DNA of 64,000 bases from positions 1,860,001 to 1,924,000 of the forward strand of contig NZ_CP023278.1 of assembly GCF_002896875.1 (NCBI RefSeq), given 5' to 3'. The position numbers were made by a program, and so were the translations under genes. Shown here piece by piece: positions 8,314 through 16,937 of this stretch. Source of the DNA: Nostoc sp. CENA543 (GTDB lineage Bacteria > Cyanobacteriota > Cyanobacteriia > Cyanobacteriales > Nostocaceae). Each line of letters opens with the position of its first letter. Position 1 is the stretch's first letter. A model generated the notes under the pieces. The model saw only the letters and a program-made list of their open reading frames with translations. It ran no database searches and had not been told where the DNA came from.

Positions 8314-8907
8314 TTAGTCAATCTCAACTATCGCGTACTTTATACGTTCTGTAACATTATTCCAAATAATCGGATAACTGCCATTTATGTTTAGTGTATT
8401 ATCCTTTGCGCCTGTCGGTTTCTGAATCGAACCATGTATGGGAACGCCTGCACGAAAATACTGATATATTCCTATTTTTTCAGAAACCTGCTTATAAAAG
8501 CCTGGTTCGTCTGTCACTATTACAAAATTACATTGTGTGAAGCCACGATCACGAAGTTGTTCAAGAAAACTAATATCTCGGCAGGAGTCAAACATTGTCT
8601 CTGGAAATTTACCATTACCATTTCGTGGAAATTTCAATTCTATGGCATATTTCTTTGATAGATCAGACGTGAAAATAGAAATATCTATTTCCTTTTTTAC
8701 AAAGTCACTTTTATTCAAATTAAAGAAAGATACCGGACGTTCAAATTGAATCTTGAAAGTCGAATCAAGTTTTGAGCGTAGATAACAACCAAACTCATGT
8801 TGAATACTAAACTCATTATATATATCAACCTCTCCTTTGGCTACGGCAGAAAAGAAGCTGTGTAAATATATTCTGAAATCAATCATCTTTTTACTAAGCG
8901 AACCCAA
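8314..8907 (-). CDS. Putative PD-(D/E)XK nuclease-like protein
   Basis: 197 residues, no family recognised outright. A nuclease-type pattern is visible: a possible helix-1 Glu in IQHEFGCYL near 38, then KKEIDISIFT near 72 and YAIELKFPRNG near 88 (the D...ExK motif). The rest is mixed alpha/beta with 'FVIVTDEPGFYKQ' near 128. Start is at ATG 8905-8907, with an alternative Met at residue 8. It borders a toxin-antitoxin island, so a defence or restriction role is possible but unproven. The 8908-9180 gap upstream is AT-rich and shows no gene. Confidence 0.5.
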   Translation of the reverse strand: MGSLSKKMIDFRIYLHSFFSAVAKGEVDIYNEFSIQHEFGCYLRSKLDSTFKIQFERPVSFFNLNKSDFVKKEIDISIFTSDLSKKYAIELKFPRNGNGKFPETMFDSCRDISFLEQLRDRGFTQCNFVIVTDEPGFYKQVSEKIGIYQYFRAGVPIHGSIQKPTGAKDNTLNINGSYPIIWNNVTERIKYAIVEID

Positions 8908-9180
8908 TTATTTTATACTGCCGACATAACAACATACTATGGCAATGACAAAATTGTATTAAAATTCTTATACATTTAATTCAGTGTATTTACTACATTA
9001 ATATAAATAATATTCAGCCTTGTTCTCAATAAATTTCTCTCAAATAGCCTACAAGAACTGGTTTTTCTAGAGCATTGCAAGCAGATACAATACAGATTCA
9101 TCTGCGTTCATCTGCGGTTAATTATTTTTCCTTTATCTCATTAAGTTAAAAACCGCTATAAGTGTGTAATCTAAAAATGT

Positions 9181-9209
9181 AAAAAGCAAAAAGCCCACAT
9201 TAGTGGGCT
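9181..9209 (-). terminator. Rho-independent terminator of typA
   Basis: On the minus strand a 7-bp stem AGCCCAC/GTGGGCT with a 4-nt loop (9192-9209) is followed by TTTTTGCTTTTT, 26 nt after the typA stop codon. This is the best-formed terminator in the first 15 kb. Confidence 0.85.
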
Positions 9210-9234
9210 TGTTAAATTAATCAACTAAATTTAC

Positions 9235-11025
9235 TTACCGTTTCGCCAATTTCTTCGCCATCTTCCGTAGGCGAATAGATTGGGGTGTAACTTCCACCAA
9301 CTCATCGGGGCCGATGTACTCTAACGCCCGTTCGAGACTCATTTCTACAGGTGCTTGCAACTGTACCAACTCATCGCCACCGGATGCGCGGTGGTTGGTT
9401 AACTGCTTGGTTTTGCAGACATTTAATTCTAAGTCTTGGGGACGGTTGTGTTCACCGACAATCATGCCCTTGTACACTTTAGTACCAGGAACAATGAAGA
9501 ATAAGCCTCTATCTTCAGCATTCTTCATGGCATAGAATGTGGAAACGCCTTCTTCAAAGGCAATCAACACGCCTTTGTTACGGGCTTCAATTTCACCACA
9601 CAGAGGACGATAATCTAAGAAGCTGTGGTTCATGATCCCTTCACCACGGGTCATCCGCATGAATTCACCACGGAAACCAATCAAACCACGGGCGGGAATG
9701 ACAAATTCTAGCTGGGTACGGTTGCTAACTCCAGGCTGCATATCTTGCATTTCGCCTTTGCGTTGTCCAAGACGTTCGATACAGCTACCAACTGCATCAG
9801 AGGGAACGTCTAAGACTAACAATTCATAAGGTTCGCAAGGTTGACCGTTAACTTCGCGGTAAATTACCTGTGGCTGGGAAACCTGAAACTCATAACCTTC
9901 GCGGCGCATGGTTTCGATTAAGATACCCAAGTGTAATTCACCACGACCAGAAACTAGGAATTTGTCGGGGGAGTCGGTTTCTTCGACGCGCAAAGCCACG
10001 TTAGTTTCTAATTCACGGAATAGGCGATCGCGTACTTGTCTCGACGTTACCAATTTACCTTCTTGACCCGCAAAAGGTGAATCATTCACCCAGAAGGTCA
10101 TTTGTAAGGTAGGTTCATCTACTTTAATTAGTGGTAATGCTTGGGGTTCGTTGGGATCTGTGATGGTTTCCCCAATGTTTGCATCAGCAAAACCAGCAAC
10201 CGCAACGATATGACCTGCGGAAGCTTCTTCTAATTCCACCCGCTTCAAGCCTTCAAAACCTAGCAATTTGCTGATTTTTGCCTTGACAATTGCGCCTGTT
10301 TCTGTTACCAGAGCTGCTTGCTGACCACCGCGAATTGTGCCGTTGTGGATTCTACCAATGACGATGCGTCCTAGATATTCAGAATAATCTAGGGTTGTAA
10401 CTTGCAATTGCAGAGGCTTGGTTGCATCGCCTACTGGGGGTGGAACGTGACGCAAAATGGCATCAAATAAAGGCTGCATATCCTTGGGTTCGTCTTCCAA
10501 GGTTTCTTTAGCGTAGCCAGAAAGACCAGAAGCGAATAGATAAGGGAAGTCGCACTGGTCATCATCTGCGCCTAATTCTAAGAACAGATCCAATACTTTA
10601 TCTATTGCACCGTGGGGTTCGGCTTGGGGACGGTCGATTTTGTTGACGACGACGATGGGACGTAAGCCTTTTTCCAATGCCTTTTTCAACACGAAGCGGG
10701 TTTGAGGCATGGGGCCTTCATTGGCATCGACAATCAGGATACAACCGTCAACCATACCTAGTACGCGTTCTACTTCGCCACCGAAGTCAGCGTGTCCAGG
10801 GGTATCAATAATATTGATGAGGGTTTCTTTGTAGCGAACGGCGGTATTTTTCGCCAGGATGGTAATTCCTCTTTCCCGTTCTAGGTCATTGGAGTCCATG
10901 ACGCAATCCGGAACGTCTTCACCTTCTCGGAAAATGCCGGACTGTCTGAGGAGTGCATCAACCAGGGTGGTTTTGCCGTGGTCTACGTGGGCGATAATGG
11001 CGACGTTACGAATTGGGAGCGTCAT
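9235..11025 (-). CDS. typA: Translational GTPase TypA/BipA
   Basis: 596 residues, full length for the family. Domain I holds the P-loop [15 protein letters not shown] near 12, switch [11 protein letters not shown] near 50, [12 protein letters not shown] near 75 and NKIDRP near 129. The EF-G-like domains III and V follow, and the BipA-specific C-terminal domain ends with [18 protein letters not shown]. TypA binds the 70S ribosome and assists assembly and translation under stress or cold. It stands alone on the minus strand, with a strong terminator downstream. The 11026-11244 upstream region shows no gene. Confidence 0.97.
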   Translation of the reverse strand: MTLPIRNVAIIAHVDHGKTTLVDALLRQSGIFREGEDVPDCVMDSNDLERERGITILAKNTAVRYKETLINIIDTPGHADFGGEVERVLGMVDGCILIVDANEGPMPQTRFVLKKALEKGLRPIVVVNKIDRPQAEPHGAIDKVLDLFLELGADDDQCDFPYLFASGLSGYAKETLEDEPKDMQPLFDAILRHVPPPVGDATKPLQLQVTTLDYSEYLGRIVIGRIHNGTIRGGQQAALVTETGAIVKAKISKLLGFEGLKRVELEEASAGHIVAVAGFADANIGETITDPNEPQALPLIKVDEPTLQMTFWVNDSPFAGQEGKLVTSRQVRDRLFRELETNVALRVEETDSPDKFLVSGRGELHLGILIETMRREGYEFQVSQPQVIYREVNGQPCEPYELLVLDVPSDAVGSCIERLGQRKGEMQDMQPGVSNRTQLEFVIPARGLIGFRGEFMRMTRGEGIMNHSFLDYRPLCGEIEARNKGVLIAFEEGVSTFYAMKNAEDRGLFFIVPGTKVYKGMIVGEHNRPQDLELNVCKTKQLTNHRASGGDELVQLQAPVEMSLERALEYIGPDELVEVTPQSIRLRKMAKKLAKR

Positions 11026-11244
11026 AGAAACTTAGTGGTGAACTCTAGAAGGGTTATTGTAGATTTACATTTCGGTGCTAGGCTGTTTTAACAGAATTGG
11101 GGATGATCAGCAAATTCTGTAAAGAAGCTTTAATAATTCTAGCCTAATTGTCACAATTCTAGGGAGGATTGTAAATGCGGCTAAAGTGGAAATCCGGTAG
11201 TTTAAGAGCAACAGCACTAAGTTTACAGTCTTTCTACGTAATTT

Positions 11245-11739
11245 TTACAGCCATTGCTGATAGTCCAAACTAGTAGTCAGTAGTTTTTCATAGTCCTGCT
11301 CAATCACAGACCAATCTCCATAACCTTGCTCTACATAGTCCAAATCGATATCAAGTTGATAAATGGCTGTTCTGAGTTCGTCGGAAATGCTATCAGAATC
11401 GAAAATTAAGTGATACAGCGATCGCAATAATTTACTATGTACAGGTTTGGCAAAGTGATTATTTTCAGGTGACAGTAAGGGGTAAATTCTACCCAACTTA
11501 GCAATTATCAACCTCAAGGAGATTTCTAAATTTTGTTCGCCAGGAATAGAATCTAGTAGATGCACAACATCTGATGGGTGTTTATATGCACTAGTAGATA
11601 GTTCAATCATCCAATCTTCAGGATGGTCAATTTCCAGCATCAGTTTATCTACCCAGTTGATGATTTCCCCGTAGGAACAAACGTTTAAGTAAATCCCTAT
11701 CGACAAGTAATCAGCATAGTGTTTCAAACTGGGTTTCAT
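11245..11739 (-). CDS. Hypothetical protein
   Basis: 164 residues, not recognised. It is acidic and mostly helical, with no signal peptide, cysteine pairs or catalytic motif. The segment 'INWVDKLMLEIDHPEDWMIELS' near 30 recalls small cyanobacterial proteins that sit beside nuclease or immunity-like genes. It is read in the same direction as typA and the Uma2 gene. Start at ATG 11737-11739. Confidence 0.6.
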   Translation of the reverse strand: MKPSLKHYADYLSIGIYLNVCSYGEIINWVDKLMLEIDHPEDWMIELSTSAYKHPSDVVHLLDSIPGEQNLEISLRLIIAKLGRIYPLLSPENNHFAKPVHSKLLRSLYHLIFDSDSISDELRTAIYQLDIDLDYVEQGYGDWSVIEQDYEKLLTTSLDYQQWL

Positions 11740-11808
11740 AAAATATCAATACACCGAAAGATATGGTTTTGATATTGTTTAGCTGAAAAATTTCCCAAAT
11801 AATTAAAG

Positions 11809-12375
11809 TTATTTAACTTTCAACCAATTAAAAATATCTACTACCTTTATTTGCCAATCACTTAACACATCTAACACTGGCAAGATATCAGCATCATATT
11901 TCACTTCAGGTAATTTATTGGGTTGAAATACCATCACTGATTTATCATTAGCGTCAATAAACCAACCTAATTTAGTTCCTTGGTTAACACAGAAAATAAT
12001 TTTATTAATGACTCGGTTGGGTGATTGGTCAGGTGAGAGAATTTCAATAGTCCAATCTGGGTAACTTTCAAATTTATTGGCAATCTCTCCGTCTTCATCA
12101 GTGGGAATGCGTGACCATTCAAACACCGCAATATCTGGAACTAATGAACGTCCGCCAAAAGTGCAGCGTAATTCGGTTAAGGCTAAAGCAAGTTTGCGCG
12201 ATTTACCAAGCTGATTGATTGTAGATGATAGCTCAGTTTGAAGAATACTATGTTTTCCTTGAGGCATTGGTTTTTGGTAGATGCGTCCGTTGATATATTC
12301 GCTAGCTGGTTTAGTTTCTGGTAAGTTGAGAAAGTCTTCTAAGGAAATTTGGGGCGATATCTGAGTTGATAGCAT
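11809..12375 (-). CDS. Uma2 family (DUF820) putative endonuclease
   Basis: 188 residues with the typical Uma2 opening SLEDFLNLPETKPASEYINGRI, then KPMPQGKHSILQ, 'LVPDIAVFEW' near 95 and DWTIEILSPDQS near 125. The usual Lys/Tyr after the IEILSP motif is less clear (NKIIFCVNQGTKLGWFID), so catalytic competence is uncertain. The gene lies beside the hypothetical gene at 11245 on the same strand. Confidence 0.85.
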   Translation of the reverse strand: MLSTQISPQISLEDFLNLPETKPASEYINGRIYQKPMPQGKHSILQTELSSTINQLGKSRKLALALTELRCTFGGRSLVPDIAVFEWSRIPTDEDGEIANKFESYPDWTIEILSPDQSPNRVINKIIFCVNQGTKLGWFIDANDKSVMVFQPNKLPEVKYDADILPVLDVLSDWQIKVVDIFNWLKVK

Positions 12376-12496
12376 AACAATTAATTTAAAATAATTTTGT
12401 TGAAGCTACAGTAAACCATAGCTAGTATTAATTATAGAAGCAAAACACCGAGAAAGGCTAAGGATTTAAAAAGTCTAGATGTTCTACCGTTAGATT

Positions 12497-12610
12497 TTAC
12501 AGTTCCTCTGGAGAGCCTTGTATTTTCAGATTACCTTTGTCCAAAAGCATAATAAAATCTGCCCGTAAAATTACCCTGGGACGATGACTAATAATAATTG
12601 TCGAGTCTCT
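12497..12610 (-). pseudogene. Terminal remnant of a peptide ABC exporter
   Basis: Only the last 37 codons and stop of an ATP-binding domain survive: 'STIIISHRPRVILRADF' then 'LLDKGNLKIQGSPEEL'. The H-loop (ISHR) and the post-H-loop 'LLDKG' are recognisable. Upstream of 12610 the frame does not continue into a nucleotide-binding domain. This is the kind of exporter (MvdA/MdnE-like) found beside graspetide ligases, and the intact ATP-grasp gene starts 195 bp away on the opposite strand. The rest of 12376-12804 holds no gene and no precursor peptide that I could find. Confidence 0.8.
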
Positions 12611-12804
12611 AAGTTTATTTTAATGCAATTTTAAAACCCTAATTGCTTAACAATATATTATTTGAGAATAGCTCGGAGATGTTGCTGAATATGACAATAT
12701 TTGGTTTTAAGTGGTGAGTCTGGTTGACATTACTGATATACTGCAAGAATTGGTTTTTCGCATAGATTATATAGTTTACATTTGCATCAAAACATCTATA
12801 TTTT

Positions 12805-13800
12805 ATGAGTTTTCAGAAAGATGTCGTTTTATTGATTACTCACAGTGGCGATTATTTCACTATTGATAGAGTGATAGCATCGCTATTGAAACGAGGTGTC
12901 CAGCCAATACGTTTGGACACTGATAAATTTCCCATGAATATTAAAATTAATGCCTATTTAAATAATGACGGTAATCATCACAGGGTAGAATTAGACGATA
13001 TTGTATTTGATAGTCAACAAGTCAAATCTGTATGGATGCGACGCATTTGGGAGGCAGATTTAAGTCCAGATTTAGCACCAAAATTTCGTGTGGCTTGTGT
13101 CAATCAATCCTCGGCTGTGCTTGACGGCTTTTGGGATAGTCTTAAACAAGCTTTTTGGTTAGATGATTTAGCAAAAATTCATGCAGCAGAAAATAAGTTA
13201 TATCAATTACGCGTAGCGGCGGAAGTTGGTCTTTTAATACCCAAAACTCTAGTAACTAATGATGCTGAAGCCGCTAGAGATTTTTTTGGGCAGGTTGATG
13301 AAAAGATGATTACTAAACTGCTGCGTCCGCTTTATTATGGGATGGAAGGCTCTAACTTTTTTATGTACACTAGCGTCGTCAAAGCGGCAGATTTAGAAGA
13401 TGCTGAGAGTTTGCGCTATTGTCCTATGGTATTTCAAGAACAGATTCCCAAACTCAAAGAGTTACGCGCTATTTATGTGGATGGGAAGCTATTTGTTGGA
13501 GCCTTAGATGCGTCAATTTATGCTGATTCTACTCAAGATTGGCGACGCAATACCCCAAGAGATTGTGCATGGAAAATTGATGAATTACCAGAGGAAATAA
13601 TTCATCGTCTTAGGGAATTTATGGGACATTTAGAGTTAAAATTTGGTGCGTTTGATTTTATTGTCACACCAGATGGAGAACATATTTTTTTAGAAGTGAA
13701 TCCGAATGGTGAATGGGGAATGTTGGAGAGAGATTTAGATTATCCCATTGCAGATGCGATCGCAGAAACTTTAGTGAGTAATTTTCCACTACAATTATGA
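12805..13800 (+). CDS. mvdC: MvdC-like ATP-grasp graspetide maturase
   Basis: 331 residues. The N-terminus VVLLITHSGDYFTIDRV with RLDTDKFP near 36, WMRRIWEADL near 78, GFWDSL near 110, ENKLYQLRVAAEVGL near 131, LRYCPMVFQEQIPK near 201 and 'FLEVNPNGEWGMLERDL' near 297 match the microviridin amide-forming ligase (MvdC/MdnB) rather than the ester-forming MvdD/MdnC. The predicted reaction is ATP-dependent joining of a Lys amine to an acidic side chain in a precursor peptide. No precursor gene is visible nearby. The stop overlaps the ATG of the MvdD remnant by 4 bp (ATGA), preserving the ancestral operon junction. Confidence 0.88.
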   Translation: MSFQKDVVLLITHSGDYFTIDRVIASLLKRGVQPIRLDTDKFPMNIKINAYLNNDGNHHRVELDDIVFDSQQVKSVWMRRIWEADLSPDLAPKFRVACVNQSSAVLDGFWDSLKQAFWLDDLAKIHAAENKLYQLRVAAEVGLLIPKTLVTNDAEAARDFFGQVDEKMITKLLRPLYYGMEGSNFFMYTSVVKAADLEDAESLRYCPMVFQEQIPKLKELRAIYVDGKLFVGALDASIYADSTQDWRRNTPRDCAWKIDELPEEIIHRLREFMGHLELKFGAFDFIVTPDGEHIFLEVNPNGEWGMLERDLDYPIADAIAETLVSNFPLQL

Positions 13801-13901
13801 GCATATTAATTATCACCCATAGCCAAGATTTAGAACGTTGTCCTGGTTTCCCAATTTCTCAAGCGATCGCACAAGTGTTATTATCGCAATCTGGTGCATG
13901 A
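13797..13901 (+). pseudogene. Internally deleted second ATP-grasp ligase
   Basis: A 34-codon ORF starts with the ATGA overlap typical of the mvdC/mvdD junction. Its first 14 residues (MSILIITHSQDLER) match the start of this ATP-grasp family, and the next part (FPISQAIAQVLL) matches the last residues of the same family (compare YPIADAIAETLV at the end of the intact gene). About 290 residues in between are missing, and the junction is in frame. It cannot be an active ligase. Confidence 0.85.
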
Positions 13902-13915
13902 CAAAATAATTAATT

Positions 13916-15427
13916 ATGGCTGATGTGAATTTAGTTTCGCCTGCTGATTCTCCCAATCATCCCCAGAAAATCCCTAATCCAGATTCTCTGCACCTCGCTA
14001 CGCCTAACGAGTTTCTACCACCGATTAGTAAATGGACAACTTTAGGCGGTGTGGTACTGCTGGGGATTTTTGCGGTGAGTATTGCTTTAGCAGGTGTACT
14101 CAAGTACAAAGTCACAATTAAAGCACCAGCAACGATTCGTCCTAGTGGAGAACTGCGTCTAGTACAATCTCCCATTGAGGGGACGGTTAAAGATATTACC
14201 GTACAAGTTAATCAAAGAGTGAATCAAGGCGATATCATTGCCATCATTGACGATCGCAGACTGCAAACTCAAAAACAGCAATTATTAATTAACAGTCAGC
14301 AAACTAGACTGCAACTATCGCAAATAGATGCTCAGATTATAGCTCTAGATCAGCAAATTACCGCCGAACAATCCCGACGCGATCGCAATATTGCATCCAT
14401 CCAAGCCGAACTCAACCGCAACCGCAGAGACTTGCAAAACAGACAAGTAACTTCCGTCACCCAAGTTGATGAAGCTAAAGCCAATCTCCAGCAAGCGCAA
14501 AAAGAGTTACAAAAAAGCCAAGCACAGTTAAAATCGGCCGAAGCGTCTCTAAATTCTAGCCTAGCTTCTTTAAAAGCTGCTAAAGCTAAACGAGATAGAT
14601 ATCAACCCTTAGTACAATCCGGTTCACTTTCCCAGGATCAATTCCAAGAAGTACAGTTAGCAGTAGAACAACAACAACAACTGCTAGCCGCACAACAAGC
14701 CACCGTAGAAGAACGTCAACAAAGCATCCTACAACAACAACAAGCCGTAGCCGCAGCCGCCGCGAGACTTAAAGCCGCCTATACAGGCTTAAATCCCAGT
14801 GACGCAGATGTCACAATCACCCAAGAAAGAATTGCCAGCGAAACAGCCAGCAGTAAAATTAGTTTGGCGAAATTCAATCAAGAACGACAACAACTCATTC
14901 AACAAAAACTCGAAATTCAAAAGCAAGCCAGCAGTAATCGCCAAGACCTGATGCAAATTAACCGCGATATTGCCAATACAGTCATTCGTGCCACGGCATC
15001 AGGTATAATTCAGGAATTGAAACTGCGAAATAATGCCCAAATCGTGCGTTCTGGGGATACGATAGCGCAAATAGCACCCAGTCAATCACCGTTAGTGATT
15101 AAAGCACTAGTCGGTAATCAAGATATTCGGAAAGTGGAGAAGGGACAACAAGTACAAGTACGTCTTTCTAGCTGTCCTTACACCGAATACGGTACTTTAA
15201 AAGCCAAAGTGCAAACCATTTCCCCAGACACTATCTCAGCCGAAGATCAAGGCGGCAGTACAGGCACTTATCAAGTTACCATCCAACCAGAAACATCAGT
15301 CTTAACAGCAGGCGATCGCCAATGTGTGATTCAATCTGGGATGGAAGGTAGAGCTGATATTATTTCTTCCGAAGAAACAGTGTTTAATTTTATTCTCAGA
15401 AAAGCCAGACTGTTGACTGATATGTAG
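13916..15427 (+). CDS. HlyD-family membrane fusion protein
   Basis: 503 residues: a cytoplasmic tail, one membrane helix near 43-62 (LGGVVLLGIFAVSIALAGV), then a split biotinyl-lipoyl domain (SPIEGTVKDITVQVNQRVNQGD near 86-107) around long Gln/Ala-rich coiled coils (about 115-350) and a C-terminal beta-barrel. Such adaptors bridge an inner-membrane ABC exporter to an outer-membrane channel. It lies 14 bp after the MvdD remnant, so it was probably the adaptor of the same export system, whose ATPase is now only a remnant. It may serve another exporter today. Confidence 0.85.
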   Translation: MADVNLVSPADSPNHPQKIPNPDSLHLATPNEFLPPISKWTTLGGVVLLGIFAVSIALAGVLKYKVTIKAPATIRPSGELRLVQSPIEGTVKDITVQVNQRVNQGDIIAIIDDRRLQTQKQQLLINSQQTRLQLSQIDAQIIALDQQITAEQSRRDRNIASIQAELNRNRRDLQNRQVTSVTQVDEAKANLQQAQKELQKSQAQLKSAEASLNSSLASLKAAKAKRDRYQPLVQSGSLSQDQFQEVQLAVEQQQQLLAAQQATVEERQQSILQQQQAVAAAAARLKAAYTGLNPSDADVTITQERIASETASSKISLAKFNQERQQLIQQKLEIQKQASSNRQDLMQINRDIANTVIRATASGIIQELKLRNNAQIVRSGDTIAQIAPSQSPLVIKALVGNQDIRKVEKGQQVQVRLSSCPYTEYGTLKAKVQTISPDTISAEDQGGSTGTYQVTIQPETSVLTAGDRQCVIQSGMEGRADIISSEETVFNFILRKARLLTDM

Positions 15428-15460
15428 TACAGGCTAAGAGGGTGTTTCAAACAACCTCTT

Positions 15461-15486
15461 AAAAAGAGCCGCAACACTGGCGGCTT
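15461..15486 (-). terminator. Terminator of the GDT1/GNAT operon
   Basis: Reading the minus strand, a stem AGCCGC/GCGGCT with a 7-nt loop (15467-15485) is followed by CTTTTT, 25 nt after the GNAT stop. A second hairpin (AAGAGG/CCTCTT, about 15436-15460) lies on the other side and could end the HlyD transcript, though it lacks a T-run. Confidence 0.7.
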
Positions 15487-15510
15487 GATAGCAATCGGTG
15501 ACTTAAACCC

Positions 15511-16035
15511 CTACATTTGATGAAAATCTTCCTTGTTAATGCGGTAAAGTAAAGCTTCTGCACCCAGGAGAGTAATCGAACTCTGCAATTTTTCGCCTAA
15601 TTTTTCCGCTACCCGTCTCGAAGCTTGATTTTCTGGGCGAATTAAACTGATTAACTGGGTTATTCCCCAGTTTTCAAAGCCATAAGCCATCGCCGCCTTT
15701 GCACCTTCCGTAGCGTAGCCCAAACCCCAAAATTGTCGCCGCAAAGACCAACCAATTTCTAGTCCCGGCCAGTTTTCTGGTTGCCAGTAGCCAATTCTAC
15801 CAATCATTTCGCCACTAGATTTTTCTTCAACCGCCCACATTCCATAACCCCGTAATTGCCAATGTCCCACCATCATCGCCAAATTGCGCCATGATTCTTC
15901 ACGGGATAAAGGTTGACCATAGCCGATGTAACGCATCACTTCGGAATCTCCGCACATATCGGCGTAAGCATCAAAGTCTTGCTGATTAAATGGGCGTAAA
16001 ATTAAGCGGGGTGTCGAAAGTTGGGGAATTAGCAT
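15511..16035 (-). CDS. GNAT acetyltransferase, RimJ/RimL type
   Basis: 174 residues with the pattern of ribosomal-protein-type N-acetyltransferases: STPRLILRPFNQQDF at the start, 'GRIGYWQPENWPGLEIGWSL' in the middle, then the acetyl-CoA loop RRQFWGLGYATEGAKA and 'NQASRRVAEKLG'. The ATG shares its A with the TAA of the upstream GDT1 gene (16035), so it is the last gene of that operon. Microviridin clusters also contain a GNAT, and this gene lies near the graspetide locus, but the opposite strand and operon with GDT1 argue for an unrelated role. Confidence 0.85.
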   Translation of the reverse strand: MLIPQLSTPRLILRPFNQQDFDAYADMCGDSEVMRYIGYGQPLSREESWRNLAMMVGHWQLRGYGMWAVEEKSSGEMIGRIGYWQPENWPGLEIGWSLRRQFWGLGYATEGAKAAMAYGFENWGITQLISLIRPENQASRRVAEKLGEKLQSSITLLGAEALLYRINKEDFHQM

Positions 16036-16352
16036 TACAGTTGCAGATTTTCAGGAGTCTGTTCGGCATCTGACGATTCTTCACCATTAAAGAATAATAG
16101 ACGCACAGCCAGAACCGCAAAACCGACAGCCGCGATCGCTTTTAATAACCGGGTGGGGAATACCTCTGCAACCGCACCCCCAGCTAATGCACCGAGGAAA
16201 CTAGCCAAGAGTAACGCCGCCGCACTCCCAAAGAAAACTGCACGCACAGATTGACCACGACCAGAAAGTGCGATCGCGGCTAGTTGGCTTTTGTCGCCTA
16301 ACTCGGAAATAAATACTGTAATAAAACTGAGTCCTAAAAGATGCCAATCCAT
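16035..16352 (-). CDS. GDT1/TMEM165 (UPF0016) half-transporter
   Basis: 105 residues with one family motif, ELGDKS near 17-22, and three hydrophobic segments (SFITVFIS, AALLLASFLGALAGGAVA, AVGFAVLAVRLLFF). Typical UPF0016 proteins have two such halves and six helices. The upstream gene encodes the other half (EIGDKT), so the pair probably forms a heteromer that exports Mn2+ or exchanges divalent cations. The gene overlaps the GNAT start by one base and is 42 bp from its partner. Confidence 0.88.
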   Translation of the reverse strand: MDWHLLGLSFITVFISELGDKSQLAAIALSGRGQSVRAVFFGSAAALLLASFLGALAGGAVAEVFPTRLLKAIAAVGFAVLAVRLLFFNGEESSDAEQTPENLQL

Positions 16353-16354
16353 AA

Positions 16355-16392
16355 TATTGGGGAATGGGGAATGGGAAATAGAGAATGGGGAA
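16355..16392. repeat. Heptamer short tandem repeats
   Basis: Degenerate GGGGAAT/GGGAAAT heptamers fill the 42-bp gap between the two GDT1 genes. Similar short tandem repeats lie at 29175-29205, 22318-22347 and 60715-60760, as is usual in Nostocales intergenic DNA. Confidence 0.7.
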
Positions 16393-16394
16393 GC

Positions 16395-16814
16395 TTAACC
16401 TTGTAATACATCCCACAAGAGCATGACGGAGACAAACAGCAGCATGATTCCGGCTGATTTGTCTAGAATTTTGGGACTGAATTTTTTAGAAATCCAACTA
16501 CCTAACAATACACCTAATAAGCTGGTGGTAATCAGTGCAGCCGCAGAACCGAGAAATACTACCCAAGGTGCATGGGATTCTGCACTCATTAATAAAGTTG
16601 ATAGTTGGGTTTTATCGCCAATTTCTGCGAGAAAAATCGTAATAAAAGTAGTAGCGAAAACAATAAGTGGTGAATCTTGCTTTTTCTGGCTCTCAGCACT
16701 AACTACAGGCTGAATCGGTTCAATTGTGCTACATTCGGTGGTCACTGTTAATGTTGGCTGGTTCTTAGACGCAGATACGCCAGTTAGGATTACAGGTGCA
16801 GAGTCAAGTTTCAC
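16395..16814 (-). CDS. GDT1/TMEM165 (UPF0016) half-transporter with N-terminal extension
   Basis: 139 residues. The first ~45 are polar and Thr/Ser/Gln-rich, then come three hydrophobic segments with the motif EIGDKT near 63-68 (TTFITIFLAEIGDKTQLS). It is the partner of the shorter gene downstream. Family members in cyanobacteria and chloroplasts move Mn2+ out of the cytoplasm or into the thylakoid lumen. Start at ATG 16812-16814, 123 bp from the end of the CRISPR array. Confidence 0.88.
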   Translation of the reverse strand: MKLDSAPVILTGVSASKNQPTLTVTTECSTIEPIQPVVSAESQKKQDSPLIVFATTFITIFLAEIGDKTQLSTLLMSAESHAPWVVFLGSAAALITTSLLGVLLGSWISKKFSPKILDKSAGIMLLFVSVMLLWDVLQG

Positions 16815-16937
16815 AGGCAGTAGTTTTGTTACTAGAGATTTTTCATATTCTTCTCATTTTTGCAGATGGGTGTCATAAATTGCAACTCTACCGCAAAAAT
16901 GCAATTTTCTTCGGAGATAACATCTAGTCAAGGATTG

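Noticed and set aside
15511-16035. GNAT enzyme as part of the graspetide cluster
   Set aside because: Microviridin clusters contain a GNAT, but this one is on the opposite strand and overlaps the GDT1 gene by one base, so it belongs to that operon.
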